A DNA stretch of 64,000 bases from an uncultured Collinsella sp. (GCA_905197665.1 CAJJZP010000010.1:1-64000), one strand, 5' to 3'. Positions 16,345 to 25,389 are shown, numbered from the stretch's first letter. Numbers and translations: made by a program. Notes: generated by a model from the sequence alone, not told the origin.

Positions 16345-17259
16345 TTACCAGCTTGCCTCGATATCACGGATGCGCTGATAGAGCCATTCGTTCTGCGGCG
16401 CCTGGATATCGTGCTTGGCCGCGAGGCGGCGGACGGTGCCCGCGAACTCCTCGACCTCTGTTTTGCGCTGCGCGACGCGGTCCTGCGCCATCGAGGGCAT
16501 GCCGGCAGGGTCGAGCCCCTCGATGAGATGCACCATTTGCGTTAGGTCTGCCTCGGTGAGCTCGATACCCTCGGCGTTGGCGACTGCAAGCGTCTCGCGC
16601 ATGGCGGAGACAAAGCAACGACGCTGCTCGGAGCCCTGTTCCGTGGCGCTTCCGTACGTACCGCCGTAGGCCATGCAGGTCTGGTTGATGCCGTCGTTGA
16701 GCATAAGCTTGGCCCACATGCGGTGCGCGATGTCTGCCTCGACGGTGTGTGCGATGCCGCAGCGCGTGTAGAGCCCGTCGATGGCGGCGACGGTCGCGGG
16801 GTCGGTGCCGGCGGCCGCACCAAAGCGGATCTCGCCCGCATTGGTAAAGGTGAGCGCGCCGTTGAGAAACACGGCGTCCATGCCTTGGCATATTCCGAGG
16901 ACGGTGTGCTCCCAGCCAAAGCGCTCGGCAATCTTCTGCTCGCTCGTGATGCCGTTGCACAGCGACGCGATCAGCGTGTCGGGTCCCACGACGCTTTCCA
17001 GGGTTTTGAGCGCCACATCGAGCCCGGTTGTCTTGACCGTGAGGATGACCAGGTCGACGGGCGTCGCCTCGCTCGCGCGGACGGACTTGAGCGCGCAGGG
17101 CTTGCCGTTGACGGTGAGCGCATCACCCGCGTGGCGCTCAAAGCGCGCGTCGTCCATAACGTATTCGACGGCGTCGTTGCCGAGCGCTTGGGCGATCATG
17201 CTGCCGTAGAGCAGGCCCACGCCGCCCTTGCCGATGAAGGCGACCTTGTTGATCTGCAT
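16345..17259 (-). CDS. panE: 2-dehydropantoate 2-reductase (ketopantoate reductase)
   Basis: 304 residues. The N-terminal Rossmann motif is VAFIGKGGVGLLYG. The catalytic Lys region (RMWAKLMLNDGINQTC) and the C-terminal ApbA/PanE helical domain are present. It reduces ketopantoate to pantoate with NADPH for pantothenate and CoA synthesis; some members act on other 2-keto acids. The start at 17259 follows GGGGAG by nine bases; ATG 17268 is too close to that site. No pantothenate neighbours are present. A terminator-like hairpin lies just upstream in the leader. Confidence 0.88.
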   Translation of the reverse strand: MQINKVAFIGKGGVGLLYGSMIAQALGNDAVEYVMDDARFERHAGDALTVNGKPCALKSVRASEATPVDLVILTVKTTGLDVALKTLESVVGPDTLIASLCNGITSEQKIAERFGWEHTVLGICQGMDAVFLNGALTFTNAGEIRFGAAAGTDPATVAAIDGLYTRCGIAHTVEADIAHRMWAKLMLNDGINQTCMAYGGTYGSATEQGSEQRRCFVSAMRETLAVANAEGIELTEADLTQMVHLIEGLDPAGMPSMAQDRVAQRKTEVEEFAGTVRRLAAKHDIQAPQNEWLYQRIRDIEASW

Positions 17260-17275
17260 GTGAATCATCTCCCCA

Positions 17276-17303
17276 TAAAAAGGCGCCCGCGTATGGGGCG
17301 CCT
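17276..17303 (-). terminator. Terminator-like hairpin in the panE leader
   Basis: On the minus strand AGGCGCCC, a seven-base loop and GGGCGCCT are followed by TTTTT, then at once by the panE ribosome-binding site. No minus-strand gene lies upstream that it could serve. It may be an attenuator or the end of a small RNA. Confidence 0.55.
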
Positions 17304-17519
17304 GATGGATTGTATGCCGCCGGGCCATGTCGCGTGCACCGGATGGCCGTATTTGTTTGTTGCTCCTTTCATCGGGCTTTTTGCTGATGTTAATGCGGTG
17401 CCGTGACGGCTCGATTTCTGCTGCGTTACGATACGTTCTCAATTGAGATTCCATGATGTTTCGGCCGTGTGACCGTTGTGTTTCGCCTTGCCGGGGCGCT
17501 GATGGCGAAAGGAGGGGCC

Positions 17520-18710
17520 GTGCAATATCGCGTTGACCCCAAAAGTGGTAACCGAATATCCGCTCTGGGTCTGGGCTGCATGAGATTTCCCGGTGCGCCG
17601 GGACACCCCGATGCGAAGACAGCCGATGCCATCATTTCCCGTGCGGTGGAGCAGGGGATTAATTATCTGGATACCGCGTATCTCTATCCCGGTAACGAGG
17701 TGTGCGTGGGCGCCTCACTTGAGCGCCTGGGTCTGCGCGACCGCGTGTTGCTCGCGACTAAGTTGCCGCACGCTTCGTGCAAGTGCGCGGAGGATTTCGA
17801 CCGGTTCTTCGACGAGCAACTGCGCCGCCTGCGGACCGACCATATCGACTATTACCTTATGCACAACATCACTTCGCCCGCCCAGTGGGAGCGCGTGGTG
17901 GCGTTGGGCATCGAAGACTGGATTGCGCACCAAAAGGCTGCGGGGCGTATTCGCCAGATAGGTTTTTCGTATCACGGCAGTGCGGCGGACTTCCTGACGA
18001 TGCTCGACGCGTATGACTGGGATTTTTGCCAGATTCAGTACAACTACGCTGGAGAGCGCTACCAAGCGGGAACGGCGGGACTTATAGCAGCCGCCGAGTG
18101 CGGGCTCGCGGTGTTTGTGATGGAACCGCTTTTGGGCGGACGCCTGGCGGGCAAGCTGCCTCCGCGGGCCCGCGCCGTGCTCGATGACGTACGCGATCCG
18201 TACCTGAAGACGCCGGCTGCTTGGGGCCTTTCGTGGGTGTGGAACCATCCTCAAGTCACGATGCTGCTTTCGGGCATGACCGATACCGCGCAGGTGGACG
18301 AGAACGCGGTGCTGGCCGATCGGGCCCTGCCGGATTCGATGACAGCCGCTCAGCTCGATACCATCGCACGCGTGCTGGCGGAGTTTGAAAAATCGAATCG
18401 CGTGCCCTGCACGGGATGCGGCTACTGCATGCCATGTCCCAAGGGTATTAACATTCCCGGCTGCTTTGCCGCTTACAACGCGAGCTATGCGCACAGCTGG
18501 TTTACGGGGCTGTCGCAATACTTTACGGCGAGCGCGGTGCGCACGAGCGAGCCCAAGCTCGTGAGCAATTGCGTCAAGTGTGGCAAATGTGCGCGTCGCT
18601 GCCCGCAACACATCGATATCCCCGAGCGTCTCGACGACGCGCGCCGACGTTTCCAGCCTGGCCCCGTAACGGCCGCGCTTAAAGTCTTCAGCAAAACTCG
18701 CTCCTCATGA
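17520..18710 (+). CDS. Aldo/keto reductase with C-terminal 4Fe-4S clusters
   Basis: 396 residues from GTG 17520, chosen because AAAGGAGG lies four bases upstream; ATG 17502 is an alternative. The AKR barrel shows LGLGCMRFPG, LDTAYLYPGNE (catalytic Asp/Tyr), ATKLP and FSYHG. The C-terminal domain holds CTGCGYCMPCPKG and CVKCGKCARRCP, two ferredoxin-like cluster motifs. This is the anaerobe-type ferredoxin-fused AKR family, which likely couples carbonyl reduction or oxidation to iron-sulfur electron transfer. The substrate is unknown. Confidence 0.88.
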   Translation: MQYRVDPKSGNRISALGLGCMRFPGAPGHPDAKTADAIISRAVEQGINYLDTAYLYPGNEVCVGASLERLGLRDRVLLATKLPHASCKCAEDFDRFFDEQLRRLRTDHIDYYLMHNITSPAQWERVVALGIEDWIAHQKAAGRIRQIGFSYHGSAADFLTMLDAYDWDFCQIQYNYAGERYQAGTAGLIAAAECGLAVFVMEPLLGGRLAGKLPPRARAVLDDVRDPYLKTPAAWGLSWVWNHPQVTMLLSGMTDTAQVDENAVLADRALPDSMTAAQLDTIARVLAEFEKSNRVPCTGCGYCMPCPKGINIPGCFAAYNASYAHSWFTGLSQYFTASAVRTSEPKLVSNCVKCGKCARRCPQHIDIPERLDDARRRFQPGPVTAALKVFSKTRSS

Positions 18711-18795
18711 CCCTTTTATATCTTGTGATGGAATAGTTCCTGTTTGCGGCAGAATAGGGCGATAGCAGGAACTATTTCGTCGCAACTGAAGGGGG
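18711..18795 (+). repeat. Structured repeat, copy A
   Basis: It starts directly after the reductase stop with CCCTTTTATATCTTG. Arms 18723-18742 and 18766-18785 pair over 20 bp with three G-T wobbles and a 23-base loop. It ends in CGCAACTGAAGGGGG, which contains the ribosome-binding site of the next gene. Copy B is at 19870-19955. Confidence 0.8.
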
Positions 18796-18800
18796 CTGTC

Positions 18801-19820
18801 GTGGGCCATCGGGATTCATGTGATGATTTGCGTGAGGTTCGTTGGGGCGTTTTGGGCGCTGGGCACATTTCGCATCGATTTGCATCGTCGCTCAAGAAGG
18901 TCGACGAGGCGCGGCTGGTGGCTGCGGCCGGCCGCACTCCTGCACATGTCGAGGAATTTTGTCGAGCGTTTTCGATTGATGCCGCGCACAGTTATGCCAC
19001 GGCTGACGATAGCGGCGATGCGGCTTATGATGCGTTGATTGCCGATCCCGATGTCGATGCAATCTACTTGGCTATTCCGCATGGCATGCATGCGCATTGG
19101 GCTTGTCGGGCACTGCGCGCGGGAAAGGCCGTGCTGTGCGAAAAGCCGGCCGTTTTGAATGAAGAAGAGGCCCATGCGATCGCCTCTGTTTCCCGTGAGT
19201 GCGGTGTGCCGTTTATGGAGGCGATGAAAAATCGGTTTTGTCCGATGCATACTCGCGTGAAGGGTTTGCTTGCGTCGGGCGAGCTCGGCTGTATCGTCTC
19301 GATCGAAAGCGTGCAAAAACTCGATTATGGTGAGTCCCCTTCGAGTTATCTGCTCGATCCGTTGCAGGGTGGCTGTCTATATGACATGGGCTGCTATGCG
19401 GTCGGGTGGTTTGAGGATCTGCTTGCGGGTGCGTGCGATGTTTCGTCTCGTGAAGTTCGCTGGCGTGACGTATTAGGCGGCCGCGTGGATTGGGCCGATG
19501 AGATCCATATGAGTGTCGGCGGTATACCCATTCATATGGTGTGCGACGGCAAAGCAGCATATGAAAGCCGCTTAATGATTGCTTGCGAACGGGGTTCGGT
19601 GGAAATCGAGCGCCTCCATCGCCCCGAGCTCGCCCATGTGAAGTACTCCGACGGACGAATGCTCGAAATTAATGCCCCGTTTGATGTCGATGATTTCTAC
19701 GGCGAAATTCAGCATGCGACGCAGCTCGTCCAGACGGGAGAGCTTGAAAGCCCCGTTATGCCTCTTGCCGCCACGCAGCGCTGCGCGCAGATAATCGATG
19801 CGATTCGCTTGACGCTCTAG
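18801..19820 (+). CDS. Gfo/Idh/MocA-family oxidoreductase (flanked by repeats)
   Basis: 339 residues from GTG 18801 (GAAGGGGG five bases upstream). The Rossmann motif WGVLGAGHISHRF, LCEKPAVLNEEEA (EKP signature) and MEAMKNRF are typical. The architecture matches dihydrodiol dehydrogenase-like or trans-1,2-dihydrobenzene-1,2-diol family proteins. NAD(P)-dependent sugar or diol oxidation is likely; the substrate is unknown. The gene is flanked by two directly oriented copies of one structured repeat, which gives it a cassette-like appearance. Confidence 0.87.
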   Translation: MGHRDSCDDLREVRWGVLGAGHISHRFASSLKKVDEARLVAAAGRTPAHVEEFCRAFSIDAAHSYATADDSGDAAYDALIADPDVDAIYLAIPHGMHAHWACRALRAGKAVLCEKPAVLNEEEAHAIASVSRECGVPFMEAMKNRFCPMHTRVKGLLASGELGCIVSIESVQKLDYGESPSSYLLDPLQGGCLYDMGCYAVGWFEDLLAGACDVSSREVRWRDVLGGRVDWADEIHMSVGGIPIHMVCDGKAAYESRLMIACERGSVEIERLHRPELAHVKYSDGRMLEINAPFDVDDFYGEIQHATQLVQTGELESPVMPLAATQRCAQIIDAIRLTL

Positions 19821-19869
19821 GCTGCGGTGCTGGTGCTCAAGGGGGCTCGGCGGACCTTGCCCCTGATGC

Positions 19870-19955
19870 CCCTTTTATATCTTGCGGTGGAATACGGTCT
19901 GTTTGCGCCAAAATAAGGCACCAATAGACCGTATTTCACCGCAACTGATGAGGGG
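19870..19955 (+). repeat. Structured repeat, copy B
   Basis: It shares CCCTTTTATATCTTG, TTTGCG-CA-AATA-GGC in the loop and CGCAACTGA with copy A. Arms 19882-19900 and 19926-19944 pair over 19 bp with one wobble. The inner stem sequence differs from copy A (CGGTCT/AGACCG here, AGTTCCTG/CAGGAACT there), but both strands changed together. Confidence 0.8.
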
Positions 19956-19964
19956 GAGCTGGAG

Positions 19965-20831
19965 ATGCTGACGATTGGGTGTCATCTTTCGACGACGAAG
20001 GGCTATCGGGCGATGGGGGAGACGGCGCTATCCATTGGCGCCAACACCTTTGCATTCTTCACGCGCAACCCGCGCGGCGGCAAGGCGAAAGATCTTGACA
20101 TGGATGACGTGGCGGCCCTGCGCGAGCTTATGGAGAAAAACGACTTTGGCCCGCTTGTGGCTCATGCCCCCTATACCTACAACCCCTGTTCTGCCAAAGA
20201 GCGGGCACGCGAGTTTGCCTTGGAGGCAATGGCCGAGGACTTGCAGCGTCTGGAAGCGCTGCCCGGCAACTACTACAACTTCCACCCCGGCGCGCATGTG
20301 GGGCAGGGGACTGATGCCGGCATTCAGATGATCGTCGACACCTTGTGTCAGGTGATGTTTGAGGGGCAGCAGACGACGGTGCTGCTCGAGACCATGGCGG
20401 GAAAGGGTACCGAGGTGGGCCGTAGCTTTGAAGAGCTGGCGCGCATTATCGAGGGTGCTGCCGCCAGGCGTCCAGAGCTATCGGACAAGCTGGGCGTGTG
20501 TCTGGACACCTGCCATGTGAGCGATGCCGGCTACGACATCATCCATGATCTGGACGGCGTACTCGACGAGTTCGACCGCGTGGTGGGTATCGACCGCTTG
20601 CGTGCCGTACACATCAACGATTCGAAGAACCCCAGTGGTGCCCATAAAGATCGTCACGAGTGCATCGGCAAGGGCTACCTTGGCAGCGAGGAGTTTGGCG
20701 GCGGTATGCAGGTTATGCAGAATATTGTATCGAATGGCCGCTTGCGCGCATTGCCATTCATTTTGGAGACACCGAACGAACTTGCAGGTTATGCGGCTGA
20801 AATCAAACTGTTAAGGTCATTGCAGCAGTAA
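19965..20831 (+). CDS. nfo: Endonuclease IV (AP endonuclease)
   Basis: 288 residues. Family signatures are present: GCHLSTTKGY at the start, HAPYTYN, NFHPGAHVG, LETMAGKGTE, CLDTCHVSDAGYD and HINDSKNPSGAHKDRHECIGKGYLG. These provide the His/Asp/Glu ligands of the trinuclear zinc site. It nicks DNA 5' of abasic sites in base-excision repair. GGGGGAG precedes the ATG, at the edge of repeat copy B. Confidence 0.96.
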   Translation: MLTIGCHLSTTKGYRAMGETALSIGANTFAFFTRNPRGGKAKDLDMDDVAALRELMEKNDFGPLVAHAPYTYNPCSAKERAREFALEAMAEDLQRLEALPGNYYNFHPGAHVGQGTDAGIQMIVDTLCQVMFEGQQTTVLLETMAGKGTEVGRSFEELARIIEGAAARRPELSDKLGVCLDTCHVSDAGYDIIHDLDGVLDEFDRVVGIDRLRAVHINDSKNPSGAHKDRHECIGKGYLGSEEFGGGMQVMQNIVSNGRLRALPFILETPNELAGYAAEIKLLRSLQQ

Positions 20832-20978
20832 TGACTGTCATAAAGTGGAGTGTTCCATTCACGTTATGGGTTTGTTTCAATCAGTTTTCTAATTGCGGAT
20901 TCTTCCAAACGGGCGCATAATATCCAACAGTTTTTGCAGACCTCTGAATCAAACGGGGTCACCGGAAGGAGACTGATT

Positions 20979-21839
20979 ATGAAGCTGAAGAAGCTTGGCG
21001 CATTTGCCGCCACGGGCGCCATGGCACTCGCCCTCGCACTGACGGGCTGCGGCTCGTCCAACGCCACCTCTGGTTTTGATGCCGGTTCCAGCAGCTCTGA
21101 CGACGCTAAGGTCGAGAAGGTCGACGGCTCCAAGGAGTACGCGCTCGTCAAGGACGGTACGCTGACCGTCGGCACCTCTGCCGAGTACGCTCCGTTTGAG
21201 TACAAGGATGACAACGGCGATTATCAGGGCTTTGACCTTGAGCTTATCAAGGCTATCGGCGACAAGCTGGGCCTGGATGTCGAGTACGTCAACAATGACT
21301 TTGACACGCTGGTTCCGGGTGTCGCTTCGGGCGCCAAATATGACGTTTCCATCGCGGCTATCACCGACACGCCCGAGCGTGAGAAGGAAGTCACTTTCTC
21401 CGATTCCTACTACATGGACGATCAGGCTATCGTGACCAAGGTCGATAACACCGACATCACGGCCGACAACTACAGCGAGAAGCTCAACAACGCCGACGCT
21501 ACCATCATCGTCCAGTCTGGATCGACCGCCGAGGCCTTTGCTCAGGAAAACTTCCCCAAGGCTAAGATCGTTCCCTACAAGGACGCCACCGAGTGCTTCA
21601 GCGCCCTGCAGTCCGATAAGGGCGATGCCGTAGTCACCAACCGCTCCGTTGCCAGCCAGCTGACCGCCGAGCAGTTCAACACCTGCCAGACCATCAAGCA
21701 GGTCAGCACCGGCGAGGAGTACGCCATCGCCATCAACCAGGGCAACACCAAGCTCAAGGACGACATCAACCAGGCCATCAAGGACCTGACCGACGACGGT
21801 ACCGTTGACGCCCTCATGGCTAAGTACAACATCAAGTAA
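20979..21839 (+). CDS. Amino-acid ABC transporter substrate-binding lipoprotein
   Basis: 286 residues. A lipoprotein signal ends in LTGC with C24 as the lipidated residue. The mature protein is a solute-binding family 3 domain (LTVGTSAEYAPFEYKDDNGDYQGFDLELI, then SIAAITDTPEREKEVTFSDSYY). It probably binds polar amino acids such as glutamine or arginine. GGAAGGAG precedes the ATG. It heads the operon with the permease and ATPase. Confidence 0.93.
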   Translation: MKLKKLGAFAATGAMALALALTGCGSSNATSGFDAGSSSSDDAKVEKVDGSKEYALVKDGTLTVGTSAEYAPFEYKDDNGDYQGFDLELIKAIGDKLGLDVEYVNNDFDTLVPGVASGAKYDVSIAAITDTPEREKEVTFSDSYYMDDQAIVTKVDNTDITADNYSEKLNNADATIIVQSGSTAEAFAQENFPKAKIVPYKDATECFSALQSDKGDAVVTNRSVASQLTAEQFNTCQTIKQVSTGEEYAIAINQGNTKLKDDINQAIKDLTDDGTVDALMAKYNIK

Positions 21840-21860
21840 ATTAATGCTTGATTGCGCGCG

Positions 21861-21890
21861 GGCCCTTTCCGTTTTGCGGAGAGGGCCTTT
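21861..21890 (+). terminator. Weak intra-operon terminator
   Basis: GGCCCTTTCCG pairs with CGGAGAGGGCC (one wobble) and is followed by only TTT. It probably reduces read-through so that more binding protein than permease is made. Confidence 0.5.
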
Positions 21891-21955
21891 GCGCCTCTCT
21901 TGACGGAGAGCGTTTCCGTCTCGTTTTGTCGGCAACTTCTACGATAGGAGCCACC

Positions 21956-23317
21956 TTGTCTCGACTGAACAAAGGGGCCACGGAGCAGCGTTTTTCACTG
22001 CCCGCCTTGCTCCAAAAGCTAGCCTGCGTCATGGCCGTGGCGCTCGCGCTGGTGTGCGCGGGGGCATATGCGCCCACGACCGCCCAGGCGCTTGAGACCG
22101 CAAAGATTACTGCCCGACCCAACACCGGTTCGGGCAGCGCTGTGGTCGGCGGCACCGAGACGCGCATTACCTGGGAGGTCCAGGCCGATGCCGATGAGGA
22201 GCTGAGCGGTCTTTCGCTGACGTTTGTCGACGGCACGACGTTTGGTACCGATGACACGCGATTGACGATGCTCTCGGGCGAGGACCTCATGGATCGTACG
22301 CCCATGAAGCCCACGTGCAAGGCTGACGGCCAGACGCTCAAGATCGATTTTGGCGAGACGGCGCCCGCCGGCGGTTATTTCCGTGTCGAGGTCTACGGCG
22401 TGACCTTCCCCGTCGAGGGCGGCGACGAGGCCTTTAGCGGCACCTACACTTTGGCCGATGGTTCGACCAAGAAGATCTCCAAGATTCCGTCGGTGGAGAT
22501 CAAGGGCGTGACGGCATTCGATAACTTCCTGGCCGACCTTAAGGAGCAGCCGTGGGTCGAGGCATGGAATTCCAATATGTTCCTGCGCCTGTTCCTGAAC
22601 CCGGTCATTTTGGTCCAGAGCCTGCCGATCGTTTTCAAAGGCTTTCTCATGTCGCTTTCGATCGTACTTGTGGCGTTTCCGCTGGCAATTCCCTTCGGTT
22701 TCGCCCTGTCGCTCATGCGCATCTCCAAGTCGCGCATCCTGCGCTGCCTCGCCGGCATCTACGTGAATATCATTCGCGGTACGCCGGCGTTCCTGCAGAT
22801 CTATATCGCGTTCTTCGGTCTGCCGTTGGCCGGCGTCAAGGTTGATGACTACGTGCTCGGCGTCATCGTCATGGCCATGAACTCGTCTGCCTATCTGTGT
22901 GAGATCTTCCGCGCCGGTATTCAGTCGATCCCCAAGGGCCAGAACGAGGCTGCGCGTTCGCTGGGCATGAACGCGTTCCAGACGCTGCTCTATGTCATGA
23001 TTCCGCAGACGTTCCGTAATGTCCTGCCTACGCTGACCAGTGAATTTATCCTGCTTTACAAGGATACGTCGCTGCTCGCGGCCGTGGGCGTGGTCGAGAT
23101 CGTCATGAATGCCCGCACCATCGTGGCCACGACGGGCTCCATTACACCGTACGTGGTTGCCGCCCTGTTCTATCTGGTCATCACCCTGCCGCTCGCTCGC
23201 TTGGTGAGCGGTCTTGAGGCAAGGCTTTTGGGCACGGCCGAGACCAAGAAGAAGCGTCCCGCCAAGAGCGCCGGACAGGTTGTCGCGACGCCCGCCGATC
23301 ACATCGCCGGTCTGTAA
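21956..23317 (+). CDS. Amino-acid ABC permease with N-terminal extracellular domain
   Basis: 453 residues from TTG 21956 (TAGGAG five bases upstream). A signal or first membrane segment (LACVMAVALALVCAGAYA) is followed by about 160 residues of beta-rich extracellular sequence (ARPNTGSGSAVVGGTETRI...). The His/Glu/Gln-type permease comes next, with the EAA motif near QNEAARSLGMNAFQTLL. A soluble N-terminal domain on this type of permease is unusual. It could shape substrate capture or cell-wall contact. It is cotranscribed with the binding protein and ATPase. Confidence 0.88.
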   Translation: MSRLNKGATEQRFSLPALLQKLACVMAVALALVCAGAYAPTTAQALETAKITARPNTGSGSAVVGGTETRITWEVQADADEELSGLSLTFVDGTTFGTDDTRLTMLSGEDLMDRTPMKPTCKADGQTLKIDFGETAPAGGYFRVEVYGVTFPVEGGDEAFSGTYTLADGSTKKISKIPSVEIKGVTAFDNFLADLKEQPWVEAWNSNMFLRLFLNPVILVQSLPIVFKGFLMSLSIVLVAFPLAIPFGFALSLMRISKSRILRCLAGIYVNIIRGTPAFLQIYIAFFGLPLAGVKVDDYVLGVIVMAMNSSAYLCEIFRAGIQSIPKGQNEAARSLGMNAFQTLLYVMIPQTFRNVLPTLTSEFILLYKDTSLLAAVGVVEIVMNARTIVATTGSITPYVVAALFYLVITLPLARLVSGLEARLLGTAETKKKRPAKSAGQVVATPADHIAGL

Positions 23318-23329
23318 GGAGGTCCTATC

Positions 23330-24082
23330 ATGAGCGAAACCAATAACTCGAACGAGGTTGTCGTCAGTATCAAGAACCTCCAGAAAGCCTTTGGCGATAA
23401 CGTCGTTCTGCGAGATATCGATCTGGATGTGCACAAGGGCGAGGTCGTCGTAGTCCTGGGTCCTTCGGGCTCGGGCAAGTCGACGATGCTTCGCTGCATC
23501 AATCGTCTGGAGCATCCCACGAGCGGCTCGATCGTCGTTGAGGGCGTGGACGTTTGCGCCAAGGGCGTCGACCTTAACAAGGTACGTACGCATCTGGGTA
23601 TGGTGTTCCAGCAGTTCAATTTGTTCCCGCACCTGTCAGTCAAAAAGAACGTCATGCTCGCACAGCAAAAGGTACTCAAGCGCAGCAAGGAAGAGGCCGA
23701 GAAAATCGCTATCGAGGAGCTGACCAAGGTCGGTCTTGCCGAGCGCATCGACTTTATGCCGAGCCAGCTCTCGGGTGGCCAGCAGCAGCGCGTTGCCATC
23801 GCCCGCGCCCTGTCGATGAACCCTCACGTCATGCTCTTTGACGAGGCCACGTCGGCGCTCGACCCCGAGCTGGTTCGCGACGTTCTTGGCGTTATGCGCG
23901 ATCTTGCACGTGACGGTATGACCATGATCGTCGTGACGCATGAGATGGGCTTTGCCCGCGACGTCGCCGACCGCGTCGTCTTTATGGACGGCGGCGTTAT
24001 CGTGGAAGAGGGTACGCCGAGCGAGGTCTTCGACCACCCCAAGAGCGAGCGCACCAAGGCGTTCTTGGGAAATATCTCGTAG
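23330..24082 (+). CDS. Amino-acid ABC transporter ATPase
   Basis: 250 residues, GlnQ/HisP family. Walker A is GPSGSGKST, the signature is LSGGQQQRVAIARAL, Walker B is VMLFDEATSALD and the H-loop is VTHEMGFA. It energises the permease encoded just upstream. TAAGGAGG precedes the ATG by nine bases. The operon ends at the following terminator. Confidence 0.96.
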   Translation: MSETNNSNEVVVSIKNLQKAFGDNVVLRDIDLDVHKGEVVVVLGPSGSGKSTMLRCINRLEHPTSGSIVVEGVDVCAKGVDLNKVRTHLGMVFQQFNLFPHLSVKKNVMLAQQKVLKRSKEEAEKIAIEELTKVGLAERIDFMPSQLSGGQQQRVAIARALSMNPHVMLFDEATSALDPELVRDVLGVMRDLARDGMTMIVVTHEMGFARDVADRVVFMDGGVIVEEGTPSEVFDHPKSERTKAFLGNIS

Positions 24083-24109
24083 CCGCTTTATATGACTGAC
24101 ATAACAGAA

Positions 24110-24143
24110 AACGGGAGCCGGATGTGATCCGGCTCCCGTTTTT
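24110..24143 (+). terminator. Terminator of the amino-acid ABC operon
   Basis: AACGGGAGCCGGAT pairs perfectly with ATCCGGCTCCCGTT and is followed by a T-run. Confidence 0.9.
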
Positions 24144-24199
24144 GTTGGGATGCGAATGTGTTTTGGTGCAGAGCTCGTTATGGGCGGAGCTCATTGCCG

Positions 24200-24619
24200 C
24201 TAGGCGAGCTCGGCTCCAAGGGCGCGGCAGGCCGCCTCGCCCTCATCGTCGGGAGCGTCGTAGCAGATGACGGAATCGACGACGTTGACGCCCGCCTCGT
24301 CGGCGTCGGCCTTCCAGTTGTCCATCCACTCGCCCTCGGCCCACGAATAGGAGCCAAAGAGGACGACCTTCTTGTCGCCGAGAACCTCCTTGACCTCGTC
24401 CCACATCGGCTGGAACTCATCGTACTCGAGTTCCTCGGAGCCCATGGCGGGGCAGCCGAAGGCGAAAGCGTCGTAGTCGGCGGCCCTGTCGGCAGAGAAG
24501 TCGGCGCAGGGGATGACCTCAGTCTCGGCACCCGCGGACGTGGCGCCTTCGGCGACGAGGTTTGCCATGGCCTCGGTATTGCCCGTGCCACTCCAATAGA
24601 CGACGGCGATCTTGCTCAT
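24200..24619 (-). CDS. Flavodoxin
   Basis: 139 residues. The FMN phosphate loop is YWSGTGNTEAMA, with FGCPAMGSEELE and FGSYSWAEGEWM as later FMN-contact loops. It carries low-potential electrons in place of ferredoxin. It is downstream of and co-oriented with a DUF3793 gene, a pairing typical of iron-limitation operons. The promoter ahead of the pair carries a DtxR-like half site. Confidence 0.93.
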   Translation of the reverse strand: MSKIAVVYWSGTGNTEAMANLVAEGATSAGAETEVIPCADFSADRAADYDAFAFGCPAMGSEELEYDEFQPMWDEVKEVLGDKKVVLFGSYSWAEGEWMDNWKADADEAGVNVVDSVICYDAPDDEGEAACRALGAELA

Positions 24620-24665
24620 ATGTTTTCCTTTCGGTTGTGCGGCGTGCGGCCGCGTTTTGTATGCT

Positions 24666-25370
24666 CTATCGGGTTGCCTGGACAAGTTGTCCCAGGGTGC
24701 AGCCCTGTTGATAGATGTACGTAAGGTATTGCGTGCATGCGCGATAGGAATCGAAGGTCGTGAGCGCCTGCTCAACGTTTGTGTATACCTTCCATGCGCC
24801 AAAGACCTTATAGTTTTCGCCGTGCTGGACGATAAACTGATGGACATCTTCGTAGGGATAGCCCAAAAAATAGCCAATTTCGTGGGGGAACTCGCACATG
24901 CACCCCGTATCGCAGTGCCTATTTCGCGCGAGTGCGCAGACGCTGCTGTCATAGGCGCTTTCTGCGGCATTGCTGCTTGCCAGCGTGATGCGCGCGGCGA
25001 GATGCACCAGGGATGCGGGCAGGTTGTGGACATCGTAACCTTCGGCGGTAAGCGCCGTCGTGGCGCGGGGGTCGGAGAGGTATCGCATGAGGTCCGCAGG
25101 GCGGTACACATAGATGAGCGCTCCGCAGGGGCGCCAGACCAAAACGCTCATATGGATCCCGAGTGGCTGGAGCTCGCGGTTGCATTGGGCAATGACCGCG
25201 AGCAGGCGAGAGCGTCGCTCTTCGATATGGGCGGCGCCGGGTTTTCCGCCTTGGTTGGCGTAAACGCCGGGATAGGTAAAGAGCGAGGCCGGCTTGATAC
25301 CTGCGAGCGTAGGGGAGCAGTTGCGCACGACAGCCGTTTGGTATGTTGGGATGTCAATGGTTCGAGTCAC
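24666..25370 (-). CDS. DUF3793 family protein
   Basis: 234 residues from GTG 25370 (AAAGGAG five bases upstream). The conserved end CEFPHEIGYFLGYPYEDVHQF is the DUF3793 hallmark; it is preceded by CDTGCMC. The biochemical role is not established. The family is often next to flavodoxin and under iron control, which is the case here. Confidence 0.85.
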   Translation of the reverse strand: MTRTIDIPTYQTAVVRNCSPTLAGIKPASLFTYPGVYANQGGKPGAAHIEERRSRLLAVIAQCNRELQPLGIHMSVLVWRPCGALIYVYRPADLMRYLSDPRATTALTAEGYDVHNLPASLVHLAARITLASSNAAESAYDSSVCALARNRHCDTGCMCEFPHEIGYFLGYPYEDVHQFIVQHGENYKVFGAWKVYTNVEQALTTFDSYRACTQYLTYIYQQGCTLGQLVQATR

Positions 25371-25389
25371 GATGCTCCTTTCGGGTCCT

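Noticed and set aside
17280..17460. T-box element upstream of panE
   Set aside because: No AGGGTGGNACCGCG motif or anti-terminator partner is present; only the terminator-like hairpin is real.
22019..23632. Long open frame on the minus strand opposite the permease and ATPase
   Set aside because: It lies antisense to two clear ABC transporter genes, has no ribosome-binding site and an implausible His/Asp/Arg-rich composition caused by high GC.
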